From contig NZ_RCZB01000001.1 in NCBI RefSeq assembly GCF_006438785.1, positions 1,003,912 through 1,067,911 of the forward strand: a DNA stretch of 64,000 bases, written 5' to 3'. Each line of letters starts with the position of its first letter. Within the stretch, counting starts at the first letter, position 1. This DNA is from Rhodanobacter glycinis (GTDB lineage Bacteria > Pseudomonadota > Gammaproteobacteria > Xanthomonadales > Rhodanobacteraceae). The translations under genes were made by a program, and so were the position numbers. The notes beneath the pieces are model-generated. The model saw only the letters and a list, made by a program, of their open reading frames with translations, was not told where the DNA came from and searched no databases. Shown here piece after piece: positions 18,416 through 28,611 of the stretch.

Positions 18416-18742
18416 TCAGAGCTTTTCCATAGTGCACAACAATGGGTGCTGATGGGAACGTGAATATTCGTTGACGTGGGTAACCTTGGTTTCCGCCACC
18501 TCCCTCGTGAAAACGCCGCACACGCCCCGTCCGCGGGTGTGTACGTGCAACATCACCTGCACCGCCTGCTCCTGGTCCAGGCTGAAGAAGTTGCGCAATA
18601 CCTCCACCACGAAATCCATCGGGGTGAAGTCGTCGTTCAGCAGCAGCACCTGGAATAACGGGGGTCGCGCCACCTCCGGTTTGGCGGTTTCCAGCGCCAG
18701 GCCGCGGCCGCTGTCGTGCTCATGTTCTGGTTCGTGGGCCAT
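18416..18742 (-). CDS. clpS: ATP-dependent Clp protease adaptor ClpS
   Basis: Delivers N-end-rule (N-degron) substrates to ClpA. 108 residues. The ClpS core is clear: [18 protein letters not shown] (Asn-Asp-Asp binding-pocket region), [15 protein letters not shown] and [10 protein letters not shown]. The N-terminal tail of about 28 residues is charged and variable as usual. Start at 18742; longer in-frame extensions overlap the divergent Nudix gene. It lies directly upstream of clpA, the normal order. Confidence 0.97.
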   Translation of the reverse strand: MAHEPEHEHDSGRGLALETAKPEVARPPLFQVLLLNDDFTPMDFVVEVLRNFFSLDQEQAVQVMLHVHTRGRGVCGVFTREVAETKVTHVNEYSRSHQHPLLCTMEKL

Positions 18743-18832
18743 GATTTCTTGGGGTGAGATCTCTGATACGAAGTATACGCCGCGATGGATGCAGCTCTGC
18801 CGCGGCGGTGCGTCAGCAGAGGTGATGGCACA

Positions 18833-19348
18833 ATGTCCCTTTTTCCAGTCCCCGCCTCCCCCATGACCGATTCCAGCAGCACTGTCGAGATCTGGCGCCC
18901 TCACGTCACCGTCGCCTGCGTGGTGGCCGATGGCGACCGCTATCTGATGGTGGAGGAAGAAGTGAATGGGCGGCTTGCCTACAACCAGCCGGCAGGCCAC
19001 CTGGACGATGGCGAAAGCCTGGTCGCTGCCGCGCTGCGCGAAACCCTGGAGGAAACCGGCTGGACGGTGCAGCTGCAGCACCTGATCGGAGTGCACCAGT
19101 GGCGCAGCACCGAGCACGGCGACGCGGTGGTGCGCTTCAGCTTTGCCGCCCGCACGATCAGCCATGACCCGGATCGTCCGCTGGATACCGACATCCGGCG
19201 CGCGCTATGGATGTCCCGTGCCGAGATCGCCAGCCTCGGCGAGCGCCTGCGCAGCCCGATGGTGCTGCTGAGCATCGACGCCTGGCTGGCCGGCCAGCGG
19301 CTGCCGCTGGATACGCTCAGCTACCTGCCCGAAGGTGTCACGACGTGA
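18833..19348 (+). CDS. nudJ: Nudix hydrolase, NudJ-like
   Basis: 171 residues. The complete Nudix box is at about residues 56-78 ([22 protein letters not shown]). N-terminal [20 protein letters not shown] and the position next to mnmA match NudJ, which in E. coli hydrolyses HMP-pyrophosphate and some nucleoside phosphates. The ATG at 18833 has AGAGGTG upstream and is favoured over 18863. The stop codon overlaps the GTG start of mnmA by 4 nt (GTGA), so translation is coupled. Confidence 0.88.
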   Translation: MSLFPVPASPMTDSSSTVEIWRPHVTVACVVADGDRYLMVEEEVNGRLAYNQPAGHLDDGESLVAAALRETLEETGWTVQLQHLIGVHQWRSTEHGDAVVRFSFAARTISHDPDRPLDTDIRRALWMSRAEIASLGERLRSPMVLLSIDAWLAGQRLPLDTLSYLPEGVTT

Positions 19349-20493
19349 AGGTGATGCTGGGTATTTCCGGCGGTGTCGATTCCTCGGTCGCGGCGCTGCT
19401 GCTGCAACAGGCTGGCCACCAGGTGGAAGGCCTGTTCATGCAGAATTGGGAAGAGGATGGCCGCTCCGGCCCATGCACCACCGATGCCGACCGCAAGGAC
19501 GCCGTGGCGGTATGCGGCCGGCTAGGCATCCCGTTTCACGCGCGCAACTTTGCCGCCGAATACTGGGACGGCGTGTTCGAGCACTTCCTGGCCGAGTACC
19601 GCGCCGGGCGCACGCCGAACCCTGACGTGCTGTGCAATCGCGAGATCAAGTTCAAGACCTTCCTGGACGAGGCCCATGCACTGGGCGCCGACAAGATCGC
19701 CACCGGCCACTACGCCCGCGTCGACTTCCACGAAGACCGCTACCGCCTGCTGCGCGCGGTGGATGCGGCCAAGGACCAAACCTATTTCTTGCATGCACTG
19801 GGTCAGCGGCAATTGGCTGCCACACTGTTTCCGCTGGGTGGGATGGAGAAATCACACGTGCGCGAACTTGCGCGCGAGGCGGCGCTTCCAACCCATGCCA
19901 AGAAGGACTCCACCGGCATCTGCTTCATCGGCGAGCGTGATTTTCGCGGCTTCCTCTCCCAGTACATCCCGGCCCGCCCCGGCGAGATGCGCACACCCGA
20001 CGGCGAACTGATCGGCGAACACCAGGGCGCGATGTACTACACCCTCGGCCAGCGCAACGGGCTGGGCATCGGCGGTCGCCACGGCGCCAGTGGCGAGGCC
20101 TGGTATGTGGTCGGCAAGGATGTGGCGGCGAACGTGCTGTATGTCGCCCAAGGTGGCGAAAACCACTGGCTGTATTCGCAGCGGCTGCAAACGGAAGCGC
20201 CGAGCTGGGTTGCCGGCGCAGCGCCGGCGGAACATTTTCGCTGTACCGCCCGCACCCGCTATCGGCAGTCCGACCAGGCCTGCGTCGTCAGAGTGGTCGA
20301 CGACGGTCTTGAGGTACGCTTCGATGAGCCACAGCGCGCCGTCACCCCGGGACAGTCGGTGGTTCTCTACGCTGGCGAAGCCTGCCTCGGCGGCGCGGTG
20401 ATGGCCGCCACCGATGCGCCTTACGGCGGCCTGCTGCCGACGCCCACTCTCTCCCCCACGTCCACCGCAAGAGAATCGCAAACTCGTGTTTGA
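19345..20493 (+). CDS. mnmA: tRNA-specific 2-thiouridylase MnmA
   Basis: Thiolates U34 of tRNA-Lys, -Glu and -Gln at the wobble position. 382 residues from a GTG start that overlaps the preceding stop codon. The N-terminal PP-loop ([14 protein letters not shown]) binds ATP. Catalytic Cys residues are in [13 protein letters not shown] and [12 protein letters not shown]. The C-terminal beta-barrel ends with a less conserved Thr/Ser/Pro-rich tail of about 25 residues, longer than in E. coli. It is followed after 10 nt by hflD, as in many gammaproteobacteria. Confidence 0.96.
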   Translation: MKVMLGISGGVDSSVAALLLQQAGHQVEGLFMQNWEEDGRSGPCTTDADRKDAVAVCGRLGIPFHARNFAAEYWDGVFEHFLAEYRAGRTPNPDVLCNREIKFKTFLDEAHALGADKIATGHYARVDFHEDRYRLLRAVDAAKDQTYFLHALGQRQLAATLFPLGGMEKSHVRELAREAALPTHAKKDSTGICFIGERDFRGFLSQYIPARPGEMRTPDGELIGEHQGAMYYTLGQRNGLGIGGRHGASGEAWYVVGKDVAANVLYVAQGGENHWLYSQRLQTEAPSWVAGAAPAEHFRCTARTRYRQSDQACVVRVVDDGLEVRFDEPQRAVTPGQSVVLYAGEACLGGAVMAATDAPYGGLLPTPTLSPTSTARESQTRV

Positions 20494-20503
20494 AACTTTT
20501 TCC

Positions 20504-21127
20504 ATGAATGAAGAACGCGTGCTCGCCCTCGCCGGCCTGTTCCAGGCCTGTGCACTGGCGCAGCAGCTGGCCAACGAGGGGCGTTGTGACGAAGGCGCAA
20601 TGGAGGCCAGCGTGGCCAGCGTGTTCCGTATCGACGCACCCTCGGTGGTCGGCGTGTACGGCAATGTCTCCAACGTGCGGATCGGCCTGCGCAGCCTGAT
20701 CGCCCAACTGGATGAAAGCGACCGCGACATGTCGGTGACGCGCATGGTGGTCACAGTGATGCGGCTGGAACGCAGCCTGTCGGGGCGACCGGACCTGCTC
20801 GATAAACTGCAGCAGGGCATCATCGCTGCGCAACGACAGGTCGAGCATTTCGGGCAGGGCTCCAGCCAGGTCAGCAGCCGATTGGCCGAGGTCTACGCAT
20901 CCACACTGTCGATCCTCAAGCCGCGCGTGATGGTCAGCGGCAACCCACAACAGCTGCAGTTGCCTGCGGTGGTGGAAAAGGTGCGTGCCAACCTGCTCGC
21001 CGCCGTGCGTTCGGCGGTGCTGTGGCGGCAGGTCGGCGGACGCCAGTGGCAACTGCTGCTGTACCGGCGCCAGTGCAGCATGCTGGCGCGTGGCCTGCTG
21101 ACCGGGGCGACGCTGGACAATCGCTGA
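20504..21127 (+). CDS. hflD: high frequency lysogenization protein HflD homologue
   Basis: 207 residues, all-alpha, cytoplasmic or peripheral. The N-terminal ERVLALAGLFQACALAQQLA matches the family, as does the VRIGLRSL...RYMVVT-type region (here VTRMVVTVMRLERSL). In E. coli HflD interacts with phage lambda CII and affects the lysis-lysogeny choice; its housekeeping role is unclear. It is the third gene of the nudJ-mnmA-hflD unit. The start at 20504 gives the family-typical N-terminus; the longer ORF starts inside mnmA. Confidence 0.9.
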   Translation: MNEERVLALAGLFQACALAQQLANEGRCDEGAMEASVASVFRIDAPSVVGVYGNVSNVRIGLRSLIAQLDESDRDMSVTRMVVTVMRLERSLSGRPDLLDKLQQGIIAAQRQVEHFGQGSSQVSSRLAEVYASTLSILKPRVMVSGNPQQLQLPAVVEKVRANLLAAVRSAVLWRQVGGRQWQLLLYRRQCSMLARGLLTGATLDNR

Positions 21128-21156
21128 CGGCCGTTTTTTCGGCTGGCTGAAAAAGC

Positions 21157-21183
21157 AAACGGCGGGCATTATGCCCGCCGTTT
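21157..21183. terminator. bidirectional terminator between hflD and the porin gene
   Basis: A near-perfect 13-bp stem (AAACGGCGGGCAT / ATGCCCGCCGTTT) followed by T residues, between convergent genes. Confidence 0.85.
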
Positions 21184-21271
21184 TCCGTCCATGGGTGGAA
21201 CTCCCTTGCGATAACCTTCTTCAGTAGCCCGTCTCCAACTGACTGAAGTGTGTCCCAGGCATGTGACAGTC

Positions 21272-22537
21272 TTAGAACGCTACCTGGCCGAAAACGCCGA
21301 TTTCGTCGGTCTTCACGTTCTGGACATGGGGCGGGATCGGGGAGTTCACCGACTTGTCGCCCTTCTCATGCTTGTATACAACCGCCAACTGGAAACCCTT
21401 GGTGATGTCAAACTGGACGCCAGCGTTGTAATAGGTGTCTTTCGCATTGCGATCCAGATCCTTGCTCAACTTGGCTGAGTCATAGCGTGCAAACAGACTG
21501 ACCGTGTCCGCCACCGGCACGCTGCCCCAAAATGAGTAACCGTCGGCCTTGTCAGCGAGCGGGCTAAGCACGTTGTTCCAGTTCTTGGCGGTGAAATATT
21601 CCGCACCGAGACGGAACGCCTTGCTCGCATAGGCCACCATCAGATCACCACGCTGCGCGGTGTTCTGCGCGCTGATGTTCTGAGTTTCCTTGCCCAGATG
21701 GCCACTGTAACCGCCCACCGCCACAATCATGCCCTCGAACGGTACGAAGCCGACGCGACCTTCCACGTCCACGCCCTTGCTGCGACCCGGGTTCTTGTAA
21801 CCGTTGCCATTGACGACAGACACAGCGTAATTGAGCGACTTGCTCGCACCGATGTCGCCACCCAGATGCAGGCCCCAGTCGGCCGAGTTGCCGTAATGCA
21901 GACGGTCCGTAAGCGTATTTTCGACATAACGGAAGCCGTAGACGTTTTCGACGAAGGGAATCCAGGGCATGTCGGCCGAACCGACGCGGAATACCGCTGC
22001 CTGGTCGAACTTGCCCTGCACGTAGGCCTTCTTGACGAACAGATTGGTCTCACCGTCGCTGCTGACGTAGTTGAAGTCGGTGGTCAGGTTGGCCGACCAG
22101 ATATCGTTGAACTTATGGTCAACGCTCAGGTAGAAGCGCTTGACGTCGAGGCCGGTGCCCGAGGCGTCGGTCTTGCCGGAGTCGCTGTTCTTCTGGCTGA
22201 TGTTGGTGAAATCGAAGTACATCTTGCCCGACAGGGACGTATTGTTGATTGCCTTCTCCAGCGCGGCAATCTTGGTGTCGGAGGCAGCCGTTACCGTGGT
22301 GGCCTTCTCAACTGCCTGACCATTGCTGACGTTGATGTCGGACTGCGCGTCGGTGCGCTGTTCCAGCGAATCCACCTTGGCCTGCAACGCGGCCAGCTGC
22401 GCCTTCAACAGCTCGATTTCAGCGTTGCTGGTGGCCTGTGTCGTTGTCGTCTTTTGTTTCGCCGGCGCCGCGGCGACCGTGAAACTGGTAAGGCCAAGGC
22501 CGGCAGCAATTGCCACAGCAATCAGTTTGGAACGCAT
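21272..22537 (-). CDS. phosphate-selective porin O/P family outer-membrane protein
   Basis: 421 residues with a Sec signal peptide (LIAVAIAAGLGLTSFTVAAA). A coiled-coil segment follows (about residues 35-95, EIELLKAQLAALQAKVDSLEQ-like heptads), as in OprP/OprO where it aids trimerisation. The remainder is a beta barrel with alternating residues, starting SGKMYFDFTN, and the protein ends in Phe (FGQVAF), the outer-membrane insertion signal. Phosphate selectivity is inferred from the family and from the nearby pst genes. A Pho-box-like site lies upstream (22651-22668). Substrate is not certain. Confidence 0.82.
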   Translation of the reverse strand: MRSKLIAVAIAAGLGLTSFTVAAAPAKQKTTTTQATSNAEIELLKAQLAALQAKVDSLEQRTDAQSDINVSNGQAVEKATTVTAASDTKIAALEKAINNTSLSGKMYFDFTNISQKNSDSGKTDASGTGLDVKRFYLSVDHKFNDIWSANLTTDFNYVSSDGETNLFVKKAYVQGKFDQAAVFRVGSADMPWIPFVENVYGFRYVENTLTDRLHYGNSADWGLHLGGDIGASKSLNYAVSVVNGNGYKNPGRSKGVDVEGRVGFVPFEGMIVAVGGYSGHLGKETQNISAQNTAQRGDLMVAYASKAFRLGAEYFTAKNWNNVLSPLADKADGYSFWGSVPVADTVSLFARYDSAKLSKDLDRNAKDTYYNAGVQFDITKGFQLAVVYKHEKGDKSVNSPIPPHVQNVKTDEIGVFGQVAF

Positions 22538-22650
22538 GTCATTCTCCGCAAGTTGGTGGGAAACATCTCAACCGCCCCCTCGATCCGATAGCCGGCTAGC
22601 GATTAGTTAACAAGTGTGGCGAGTGAATTTTACGGTTGGATGCATCTTTG

Positions 22651-22668
22651 ATGACACATTCAAGACAA
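22651..22668 (-). promoter_or_regulatory. candidate Pho box upstream of the porin gene
   Basis: Read on the - strand: TTGTCTT, 4 nt, GTGTCAT. The heptamers match the CTGTCAT half-site at 5/7 and 6/7 positions with the correct 4-nt spacing. It lies about 115 nt upstream of the porin start. No convincing -10 was found at the ideal distance. Confidence 0.4.
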
Positions 22669-22745
22669 CGTATCGACACGTTGGAGATTGCTTTCCGATC
22701 GACAGCGCATCTCATGTCACGCGGGACGGCTGATATGCTTTGCCG

Positions 22746-23405
22746 ATGGAAATACTGAGCAACAGCACCGCGCCACGCATGGCCGAACGATTCCGTGGCT
22801 TCCTGCCGGTGGTGGTCGACGTGGAAACCGGCGGCTTCGATGCCGTACATGACGCTCTGCTGGAAATCGCCGCGATACCGCTGGCAATCGGCGCGGATGG
22901 TTTCCTGTGCCTGCGGCCGACCGTATCGACCCATGTGGAGCCATTCCCCGGTGCGAACCTCGATCCGCGTTCGCTGGAGATCACCGGCATCGACCCGACC
23001 AACCCGCTGCGTGGCGCGCTGGCCGAACGGCTGGCGCTGGACCATATCTTTCATGTGGTGCGCGAGGCGGTGCGCGAGGCCGGCTGCCAGCGGGCCATCC
23101 TGGTTGGTCACAACGCTGCGTTCGATCTGGGTTTTCTCAATCAGGCGGTGCGCCGCTGCGGACACAAGCGCAATCCGTTTCATCCCTTCAGCTGCTTCGA
23201 CACGGTCAGCCTGGGTGGACTCGCCTATGGCCAGACCGTCCTGAGCAAGGCCGTGCTCGCCGCGGGTCTGTCGTTCGACAGTCGCGAGGCCCATTCGGCA
23301 GTGTACGACGCCGAACGTACTGCCGAACTGTTCTGCAATGTGGTCAATCGCTGGCGCCAGTTCGAACTGCTCGAACAGGTGCTGCCTGGGCTGGATGCCG
23401 CCTGA
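22746..23405 (+). CDS. rnt: ribonuclease T
   Basis: 3'-5' exoribonuclease of the DEDDh family that trims tRNA and other stable RNA 3' ends. 219 residues, the family length. ExoI motif VVDVETGGF, Exo[13 protein letters not shown] and Exo[16 protein letters not shown] (the catalytic His five residues before Asp) are all present. RNase T-typical basic patches and the [19 protein letters not shown] segment support RNase T over other DnaQ-like enzymes. Start ATG at 22746; a TTG two codons upstream is less likely. Confidence 0.95.
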   Translation: MEILSNSTAPRMAERFRGFLPVVVDVETGGFDAVHDALLEIAAIPLAIGADGFLCLRPTVSTHVEPFPGANLDPRSLEITGIDPTNPLRGALAERLALDHIFHVVREAVREAGCQRAILVGHNAAFDLGFLNQAVRRCGHKRNPFHPFSCFDTVSLGGLAYGQTVLSKAVLAAGLSFDSREAHSAVYDAERTAELFCNVVNRWRQFELLEQVLPGLDAA

Positions 23406-23479
23406 AACCGCCGCCGGGCGCTGCTTTCGGGCTCATGACGGAACGGCTTTCGCGGCAACTTGTGACAGTCCGTCGCTCA

Positions 23480-23497
23480 CTGTCATCTGTCTGAAAC
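23480..23497 (+). promoter_or_regulatory. candidate Pho box upstream of pstS
   Basis: CTGTCAT, 4 nt, CTGAAAC: the first heptamer matches the PhoB half-site exactly, the second at 5/7 positions. It is 77 nt before the pstS start, a typical distance. PhoB control of pst genes is established in other proteobacteria; here it is inferred. Confidence 0.6.
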
Positions 23498-23573
23498 ATT
23501 CATAACATCCAATGGCAACACAAAGGGCCTGAAATGGCGGGGTCTCATCCGACCATCCCTCCAAGGAGCTACC

Positions 23574-24617
23574 GTGCTGACCTCACGCAAATACCTCATT
23601 CGGTCCACCCGATTCGCCGCCATCGTCGCAATCGCCGTGGCCTCGACCTTCGGCGTGGCCGCACAGGCCACAGATATCACCGGCGCCGGTTCCAGCTTTG
23701 TCTATCCGGTTGTCTCCAAGTGGTCGGCTGCCTACGCCGAGAAGACCGGCAACCATGTCAACTACCAGTCGATCGGCTCAGGCGGCGGCATCGCCCAGAT
23801 CAAGGCAGGCACGGTCGACTTCGGCGCTTCCGACATGCCACTGGACGAGGCCACCCTGAGCAAGTTCGGCCTGGGCCAGTTTCCCGACGTGATCGGCGGT
23901 ATCGTGCCGGCCTTCAACGTCGAGGGCATCGCGCCTGGCAAGATGGTTCTAGATGGCACCACACTGGCCGACATCTACCTGGGCAAGGTCACCAAGTGGA
24001 ACGATCCCGCCATCGCCAAATTGAACCCCTCTCTCACGCTGCCGGCCGCCACCATCACGGTGGTGCATCGCTCGGATGGTTCCGGCACCACCTTCAACTT
24101 CAGCGACTATCTGGCCAAGGTCAGTCCCGAGTGGAAAACCAAGGTTGGTGAAGGCACCGCCGTGCAGTGGCCGGTCGGCGTGGGTGGCAAGGGCAACGAA
24201 GGCGTATCCGCCTACGTCAAGCAGATCAAGAACTCGATCGGCTACGTGGAATACGCATTCGCGCTGCAGAACCACATCGGCTATGCGCTCATGAAGAACG
24301 CCGCCGGCAACGTGGTCGAGCCGACCATCGCGAACTTCCAGGCCGCTGCCGACACTGCGGATTGGAAGAACTCGAAGAACTTCAACCTGGTCATGACCAA
24401 CGCTCCTGGCGCCAAGGCGTGGCCGATCACCGCCACCTCGTGGGTGATCATGTACAAGCAGCCGAAGAACCTCACCAATGCGAAGGTGACCTTCGATTTC
24501 TTCAAGTGGGCTTACGAGCATGGCCAGGATCAGGCCCGCTCGCTCGACTACGTGCCGCTGCCGCCCAGCCTGGTTGAGCAGATCGAGAACTACTGGAAGA
24601 CCGAGTACAAGCTGTAA
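23574..24617 (+). CDS. pstS: phosphate ABC transporter substrate-binding protein PstS
   Basis: Periplasmic high-affinity phosphate-binding protein. 347 residues from a GTG at 23574 preceded by an ideal AAGGAG at 8-nt spacing. A signal peptide (FAAIVAIAVASTFGVAAQA) precedes the mature DITGAGSSFVYP N-terminus. Phosphate-binding segments ITGAGSSF, SGGGIAQI, FGASDMPL and RSDGSGTTF are present. First gene of pstS-pstC-pstA-pstB-phoU, with a Pho-box-like site upstream. Confidence 0.97.
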   Translation: MLTSRKYLIRSTRFAAIVAIAVASTFGVAAQATDITGAGSSFVYPVVSKWSAAYAEKTGNHVNYQSIGSGGGIAQIKAGTVDFGASDMPLDEATLSKFGLGQFPDVIGGIVPAFNVEGIAPGKMVLDGTTLADIYLGKVTKWNDPAIAKLNPSLTLPAATITVVHRSDGSGTTFNFSDYLAKVSPEWKTKVGEGTAVQWPVGVGGKGNEGVSAYVKQIKNSIGYVEYAFALQNHIGYALMKNAAGNVVEPTIANFQAAADTADWKNSKNFNLVMTNAPGAKAWPITATSWVIMYKQPKNLTNAKVTFDFFKWAYEHGQDQARSLDYVPLPPSLVEQIENYWKTEYKL

Positions 24618-24723
24618 CTGGCCGAAGTTGCCTCACTGCAACCGATGGCATGAAATCACTGCGCGCAACCCGGGTTGCGCGCAGTTTTCTGTTGAACCAC
24701 CCTGCCATGGATAACGTGCCCGC

Positions 24724-25695
24724 ATGCAAGTGACCAGCGCCGTACCGCTTGCCCGAGACATCGACCGGCGCGCGCGTGCCGACGCCCGGCATGACCGCAT
24801 TTTCCACCGGGTATTGAAGTTCTGCGCCCTGTTGGTACTGGCCACACTGCTCGGTGCGGCGCTGTCGACCCTGTGGGGTGGGCGCGAAGTGCTGTTCGGA
24901 CATGGCCTGCATTTCCTGACCAGTGATTCGTGGAATCCAGTCGAGGACGACTACGGCGCGCTCGCGCCGATCTTCGGTACCCTGGTCACCTCGCTGATCG
25001 CGCTGGTGATCGCCGTGCCGATCAGCTTCGGCGTCGCGATCTTCCTCACCGAGATCGCACCGACCTGGATGCGCGGGCCGGTGAGTGCAGCGATCGAACT
25101 GCTGGCCGGCATCCCTTCAATCATCTACGGCATGTGGGGCCTGTTCGTGTTCGTGCCGTTCATGGCGAACATCGAGCCAGCCCTCAGTGACACGCTGGGC
25201 AATCTGCCGCTGATCGGCAAGCTGTTCCAGGGCCCGCCGCTGGGACTGGGCCTGCTGACCGCCGGCATCGTGCTGGCCGTGATGATCCTGCCGTTCATCT
25301 CCTCGGTGATGCGTGAAGTGTTCCAGACCGTTCCCACACGCCTGAAGGAATCCTCCTATGCGCTTGGCTCGACGACCTGGGAGGTGTTGTGGGACATCGT
25401 GCTGCCCTATACACGCTCGGCGGTCATCGGCGGCATCTTTCTGGGCCTGGGCCGCGCGCTCGGCGAGACCATGGCGGTCACCTTCGTGCTGGGCAACTCG
25501 TACAACATCACCGCGTCCCTGCTGATGCCCGGGACGTCGATCTCCTCGAGCATCGCCAATGAATTCAACGAAGCGGTAGGAGTGCACCGGTCAGCGCTGA
25601 TCGCGCTGGGCTTCCTGCTATTCGTGGTGACCTTCGTCGTGCTGCTGATCGCCCGGCTGATGCTGCATCAGCTGGCCAAGCGGGAGGGCAAGTAA
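24724..25695 (+). CDS. pstC: phosphate ABC transporter permease PstC
   Basis: Inner-membrane permease subunit. 323 residues with six predicted transmembrane helices and the permease-ATPase contact loop around GRALGETMAVTFVLG (EAA-type). N-terminal about 35 residues are charged and cytoplasmic. The stop codon TAA overlaps the ATG of pstA by one nucleotide (TAATG), so translation is coupled. Confidence 0.96.
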   Translation: MQVTSAVPLARDIDRRARADARHDRIFHRVLKFCALLVLATLLGAALSTLWGGREVLFGHGLHFLTSDSWNPVEDDYGALAPIFGTLVTSLIALVIAVPISFGVAIFLTEIAPTWMRGPVSAAIELLAGIPSIIYGMWGLFVFVPFMANIEPALSDTLGNLPLIGKLFQGPPLGLGLLTAGIVLAVMILPFISSVMREVFQTVPTRLKESSYALGSTTWEVLWDIVLPYTRSAVIGGIFLGLGRALGETMAVTFVLGNSYNITASLLMPGTSISSSIANEFNEAVGVHRSALIALGFLLFVVTFVVLLIARLMLHQLAKREGK

Positions 25696-26559
25696 TGTCG
25701 AATGCCGGCATCTACCTCCGCCGCCGTCTCGTCAACGTGATCGCCCTGCTCTTTGGCGGCTTCGCCACCGTGCTCGGGTTGATCTTCCTGGTATGGATCC
25801 TGTGGGTGACGATCAGCAACGGTCTGAGCGCGATTCATCCGCGCTTGTTCACGAAGATCACCGCTTATGCCGATCAGGGCGGCCTCGCCAATGCGATCGT
25901 CGGCAGCCTGCTGATGGATATGATGGCCTTGCTGATCTGCGCACCGATCGGCGTGCTGGCAGGCACCTATCTGGCCGAGTATGCCAACCGCTCCAAGCTG
26001 GGTGCTTCGATACGCTTTCTCAATGACATCCTGCTGTCGGCGCCGTCAATCGTGATGGGCCTGTTCGTGTACGTGATCATCGTGCTGCCGATGTCAAACC
26101 TGACCCATGGCAACATTTCGTTCTCCGGCTTCGCCGGAGCAGTGGCACTGGCGCTGATCGGTCTGCCGGTGATCGTGCGCACTACCGACGAGATGCTGCA
26201 ACTGGTACCTGGCACATTGCGCGAAGCGGCGCTGTCGCTGGGCGTGCCACAGTGGAAACTGACCGTGCAGGTGCTGATCCGCGCCGCCAGTTCGGGAATC
26301 CTCACCGGCGTGCTGCTGGCGCTGGCGCGGCTGGCTGGCGAAACCGCGCCGCTGCTGTTCACCGCCTTTGGCAACAACTTCATGACGGTGCATCCGCTGG
26401 ACAAGATGGCCAGTCTGCCGGTGGCCATCTACCAGTACACCAACGATCCGAGCCCAGCCATGCACTCCATTGCCTGGGCCGGTGCATTGTTGATTACCCT
26501 GTTCGTGCTGGCACTCAGCCTGCTGACACGTCTGCTGTTTTCGCGCAAGAAGGTGAGCT

Positions 26560-26567
<8 letters not shown>
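25695..26567 (+). CDS. pstA: phosphate ABC transporter permease PstA
   Basis: Second permease subunit, 290 residues, six transmembrane helices. The EAA-like loop is [16 protein letters not shown]. It pairs with PstC to form the membrane channel. Start ATG shares its first base with the pstC stop; its own 3' end overlaps pstB by 8 nt, consistent with one operon. Confidence 0.96.
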
Positions 26568-27363
<796 letters not shown>

Positions 27364-27436
27364 GCGGCTTCCTCTCCTGCCGGGAGAGAACTGCCACGCG
27401 GCCACATACTCCCATCTCAAGCGCGAGAATCACGAC

Positions 27437-28171
27437 ATGAGCGGTACCGACAAAGACCACATCATCAAAAGCTACGACAGCGAGCTGGCTCGCCTCACCG
27501 GCGAAATCGTGCGCATGGGCGAACTGTCGGTGACCCAGCTGGAAGCGGCGATCGACGTACTCGACCGGCGCGACGAGCGCGCCGCGCAGCGCGTGGTCGG
27601 CAACGACGATGCGATCGACCAGCTCGAACAGGAGATCAGTCATGACGTGGTGCGTCTGCTGGCGCTGCGCGCACCGATGGCTGGCGACCTGCGCAACGTA
27701 TTCGCCGCGCTGCGCATCGCCGCCGACATCGAGCGCATCGGCGATTACGCCGCCAACGTAGCCAAGCGATCGATCCCGCTGTCGATGGTGGCGCCGGTCG
27801 GGCCGGTCGGCGGCCTGGGGTACCTCGCCGAGCTGGCTGCAACCGGGGTGCGCGAAGTCCTGCTTGCCTATCGCGACCGCGATGCCGAGCGCGCCTACCA
27901 GGTATGGAAGGACGACGTGGTGCTGGACGAGGCCTATACCGGCTACTTCCGTCAGCTGCTCACCTACATGATGGAAGATCCGCGCAACATCACGCCGTGC
28001 ACGCATCTGCTGTTCATGGCCAAGAACATCGAGCGGATCGGCGATCACGCCACCAACATCGCCGAAAACGTGTGGTTCCAGGTCACCGGCGAACAGCTGA
28101 ACAAACAGCGCAGCAAGCGCGACCTTACTTCCAGCCCTGACATGAGCCGGTTGGGCGACAAGCCCGAGTGA
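27437..28171 (+). CDS. phoU: phosphate signalling protein PhoU
   Basis: 244 residues, two repeated three-helix bundles. The metal-cluster motifs are visible in each half: IAADIERIGDYAANVA and MAKNIERIGDHATNIAE. It dampens the Pho regulon by linking PstB state to PhoR. The start at 27437 (MSGTDKDHIIKSYD) matches the family N-terminus; an in-frame upstream ATG at 27356 overlaps the pstB end and lacks conservation. It lies 73 nt after pstB. phoB/phoR are not in this window. Confidence 0.95.
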   Translation: MSGTDKDHIIKSYDSELARLTGEIVRMGELSVTQLEAAIDVLDRRDERAAQRVVGNDDAIDQLEQEISHDVVRLLALRAPMAGDLRNVFAALRIAADIERIGDYAANVAKRSIPLSMVAPVGPVGGLGYLAELAATGVREVLLAYRDRDAERAYQVWKDDVVLDEAYTGYFRQLLTYMMEDPRNITPCTHLLFMAKNIERIGDHATNIAENVWFQVTGEQLNKQRSKRDLTSSPDMSRLGDKPE

Positions 28172-28177
28172 GCTCTC

Positions 28178-28203
28178 GCGGGAGCCCGCCTGCGGGCTCC
28201 CGC
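28178..28203. repeat. perfect inverted repeat between phoU and the exporter gene
   Basis: GCGGGAGCCCGC and GCGGGCTCCCGC separated by 2 nt, between convergent genes. No T-run follows on either strand, so a terminator function rests on position alone. Confidence 0.6.
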
Positions 28204-28213
28204 ACAAGGATCG

Positions 28214-28531
28214 CTAGGTCGCGGTGAGCTTGAGCCCGATGATCCCGACCACGATCAGCGCGACATACGCCAGTCGTGGCAGCGTTGCCGGATCGCCGAA
28301 CAATGCGATGCCGAGCGCCACCGCACCGACCGCACCGATACCGGTCCAGATCGCATAGGCAGTGCCGATCGGCAACGTCTTCACCGCCATCGCCAGCAAC
28401 ACGATGCTCACCGCCATCGCCACCAGCGTGCCGAGCGTGGGCCATAGCCGGGTAAAACCGTCGGTGTACTTCAGGCCGATCGCCCAGACCACTTCGAACA
28501 GGCCGGCCAGCAGCAGATAGATCCACGCCAT
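28214..28531 (-). CDS. gdx: SMR-family guanidinium exporter (Gdx/SugE type)
   Basis: 105 residues, four transmembrane helices. It closely follows the Gdx/SugE subtype of small multidrug resistance proteins: [20 protein letters not shown] with the essential Glu13, [13 protein letters not shown], and [18 protein letters not shown]. Gdx proteins export guanidinium in exchange for protons as dual-topology homodimers. The assignment is strongly supported by the guanidine-II riboswitch in the leader (28551-28596). The start at 28531 has GAGGAG upstream. Confidence 0.94.
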   Translation of the reverse strand: MAWIYLLLAGLFEVVWAIGLKYTDGFTRLWPTLGTLVAMAVSIVLLAMAVKTLPIGTAYAIWTGIGAVGAVALGIALFGDPATLPRLAYVALIVVGIIGLKLTAT

Positions 28532-28550
28532 GTCGACGCTCCTCTGTGTG

Positions 28551-28596
28551 GCAGGGCCGTCCCCGCGGTGAAAGACGCGTGGGGTCGTCCCCACGC
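28551..28596 (-). promoter_or_regulatory. guanidine-II (mini-ykkC) riboswitch
   Basis: Reading the - strand, two GC-rich hairpins carry ACGR tetraloops: GCGTGGGG-ACGA-CCCCACGC (28596-28577) and GCGGGG-ACGG-CCCTGC (28566-28551, one G-U pair), joined by a 10-nt linker. The second hairpin ends a few nucleotides before the GAGGAG ribosome binding site of gdx. This is the full consensus of the guanidine-II class, which in other bacteria exposes the ribosome binding site when guanidinium binds the paired ACGR loops. Confidence 0.93.
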
Positions 28597-28611
28597 CAGC
28601 GCGAGCTGCCG

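Noticed and set aside
28178..28203. Rho-independent terminator between phoU and gdx
   Set aside because: A strong inverted repeat, but no T-run on either side; recorded as a repeat only.
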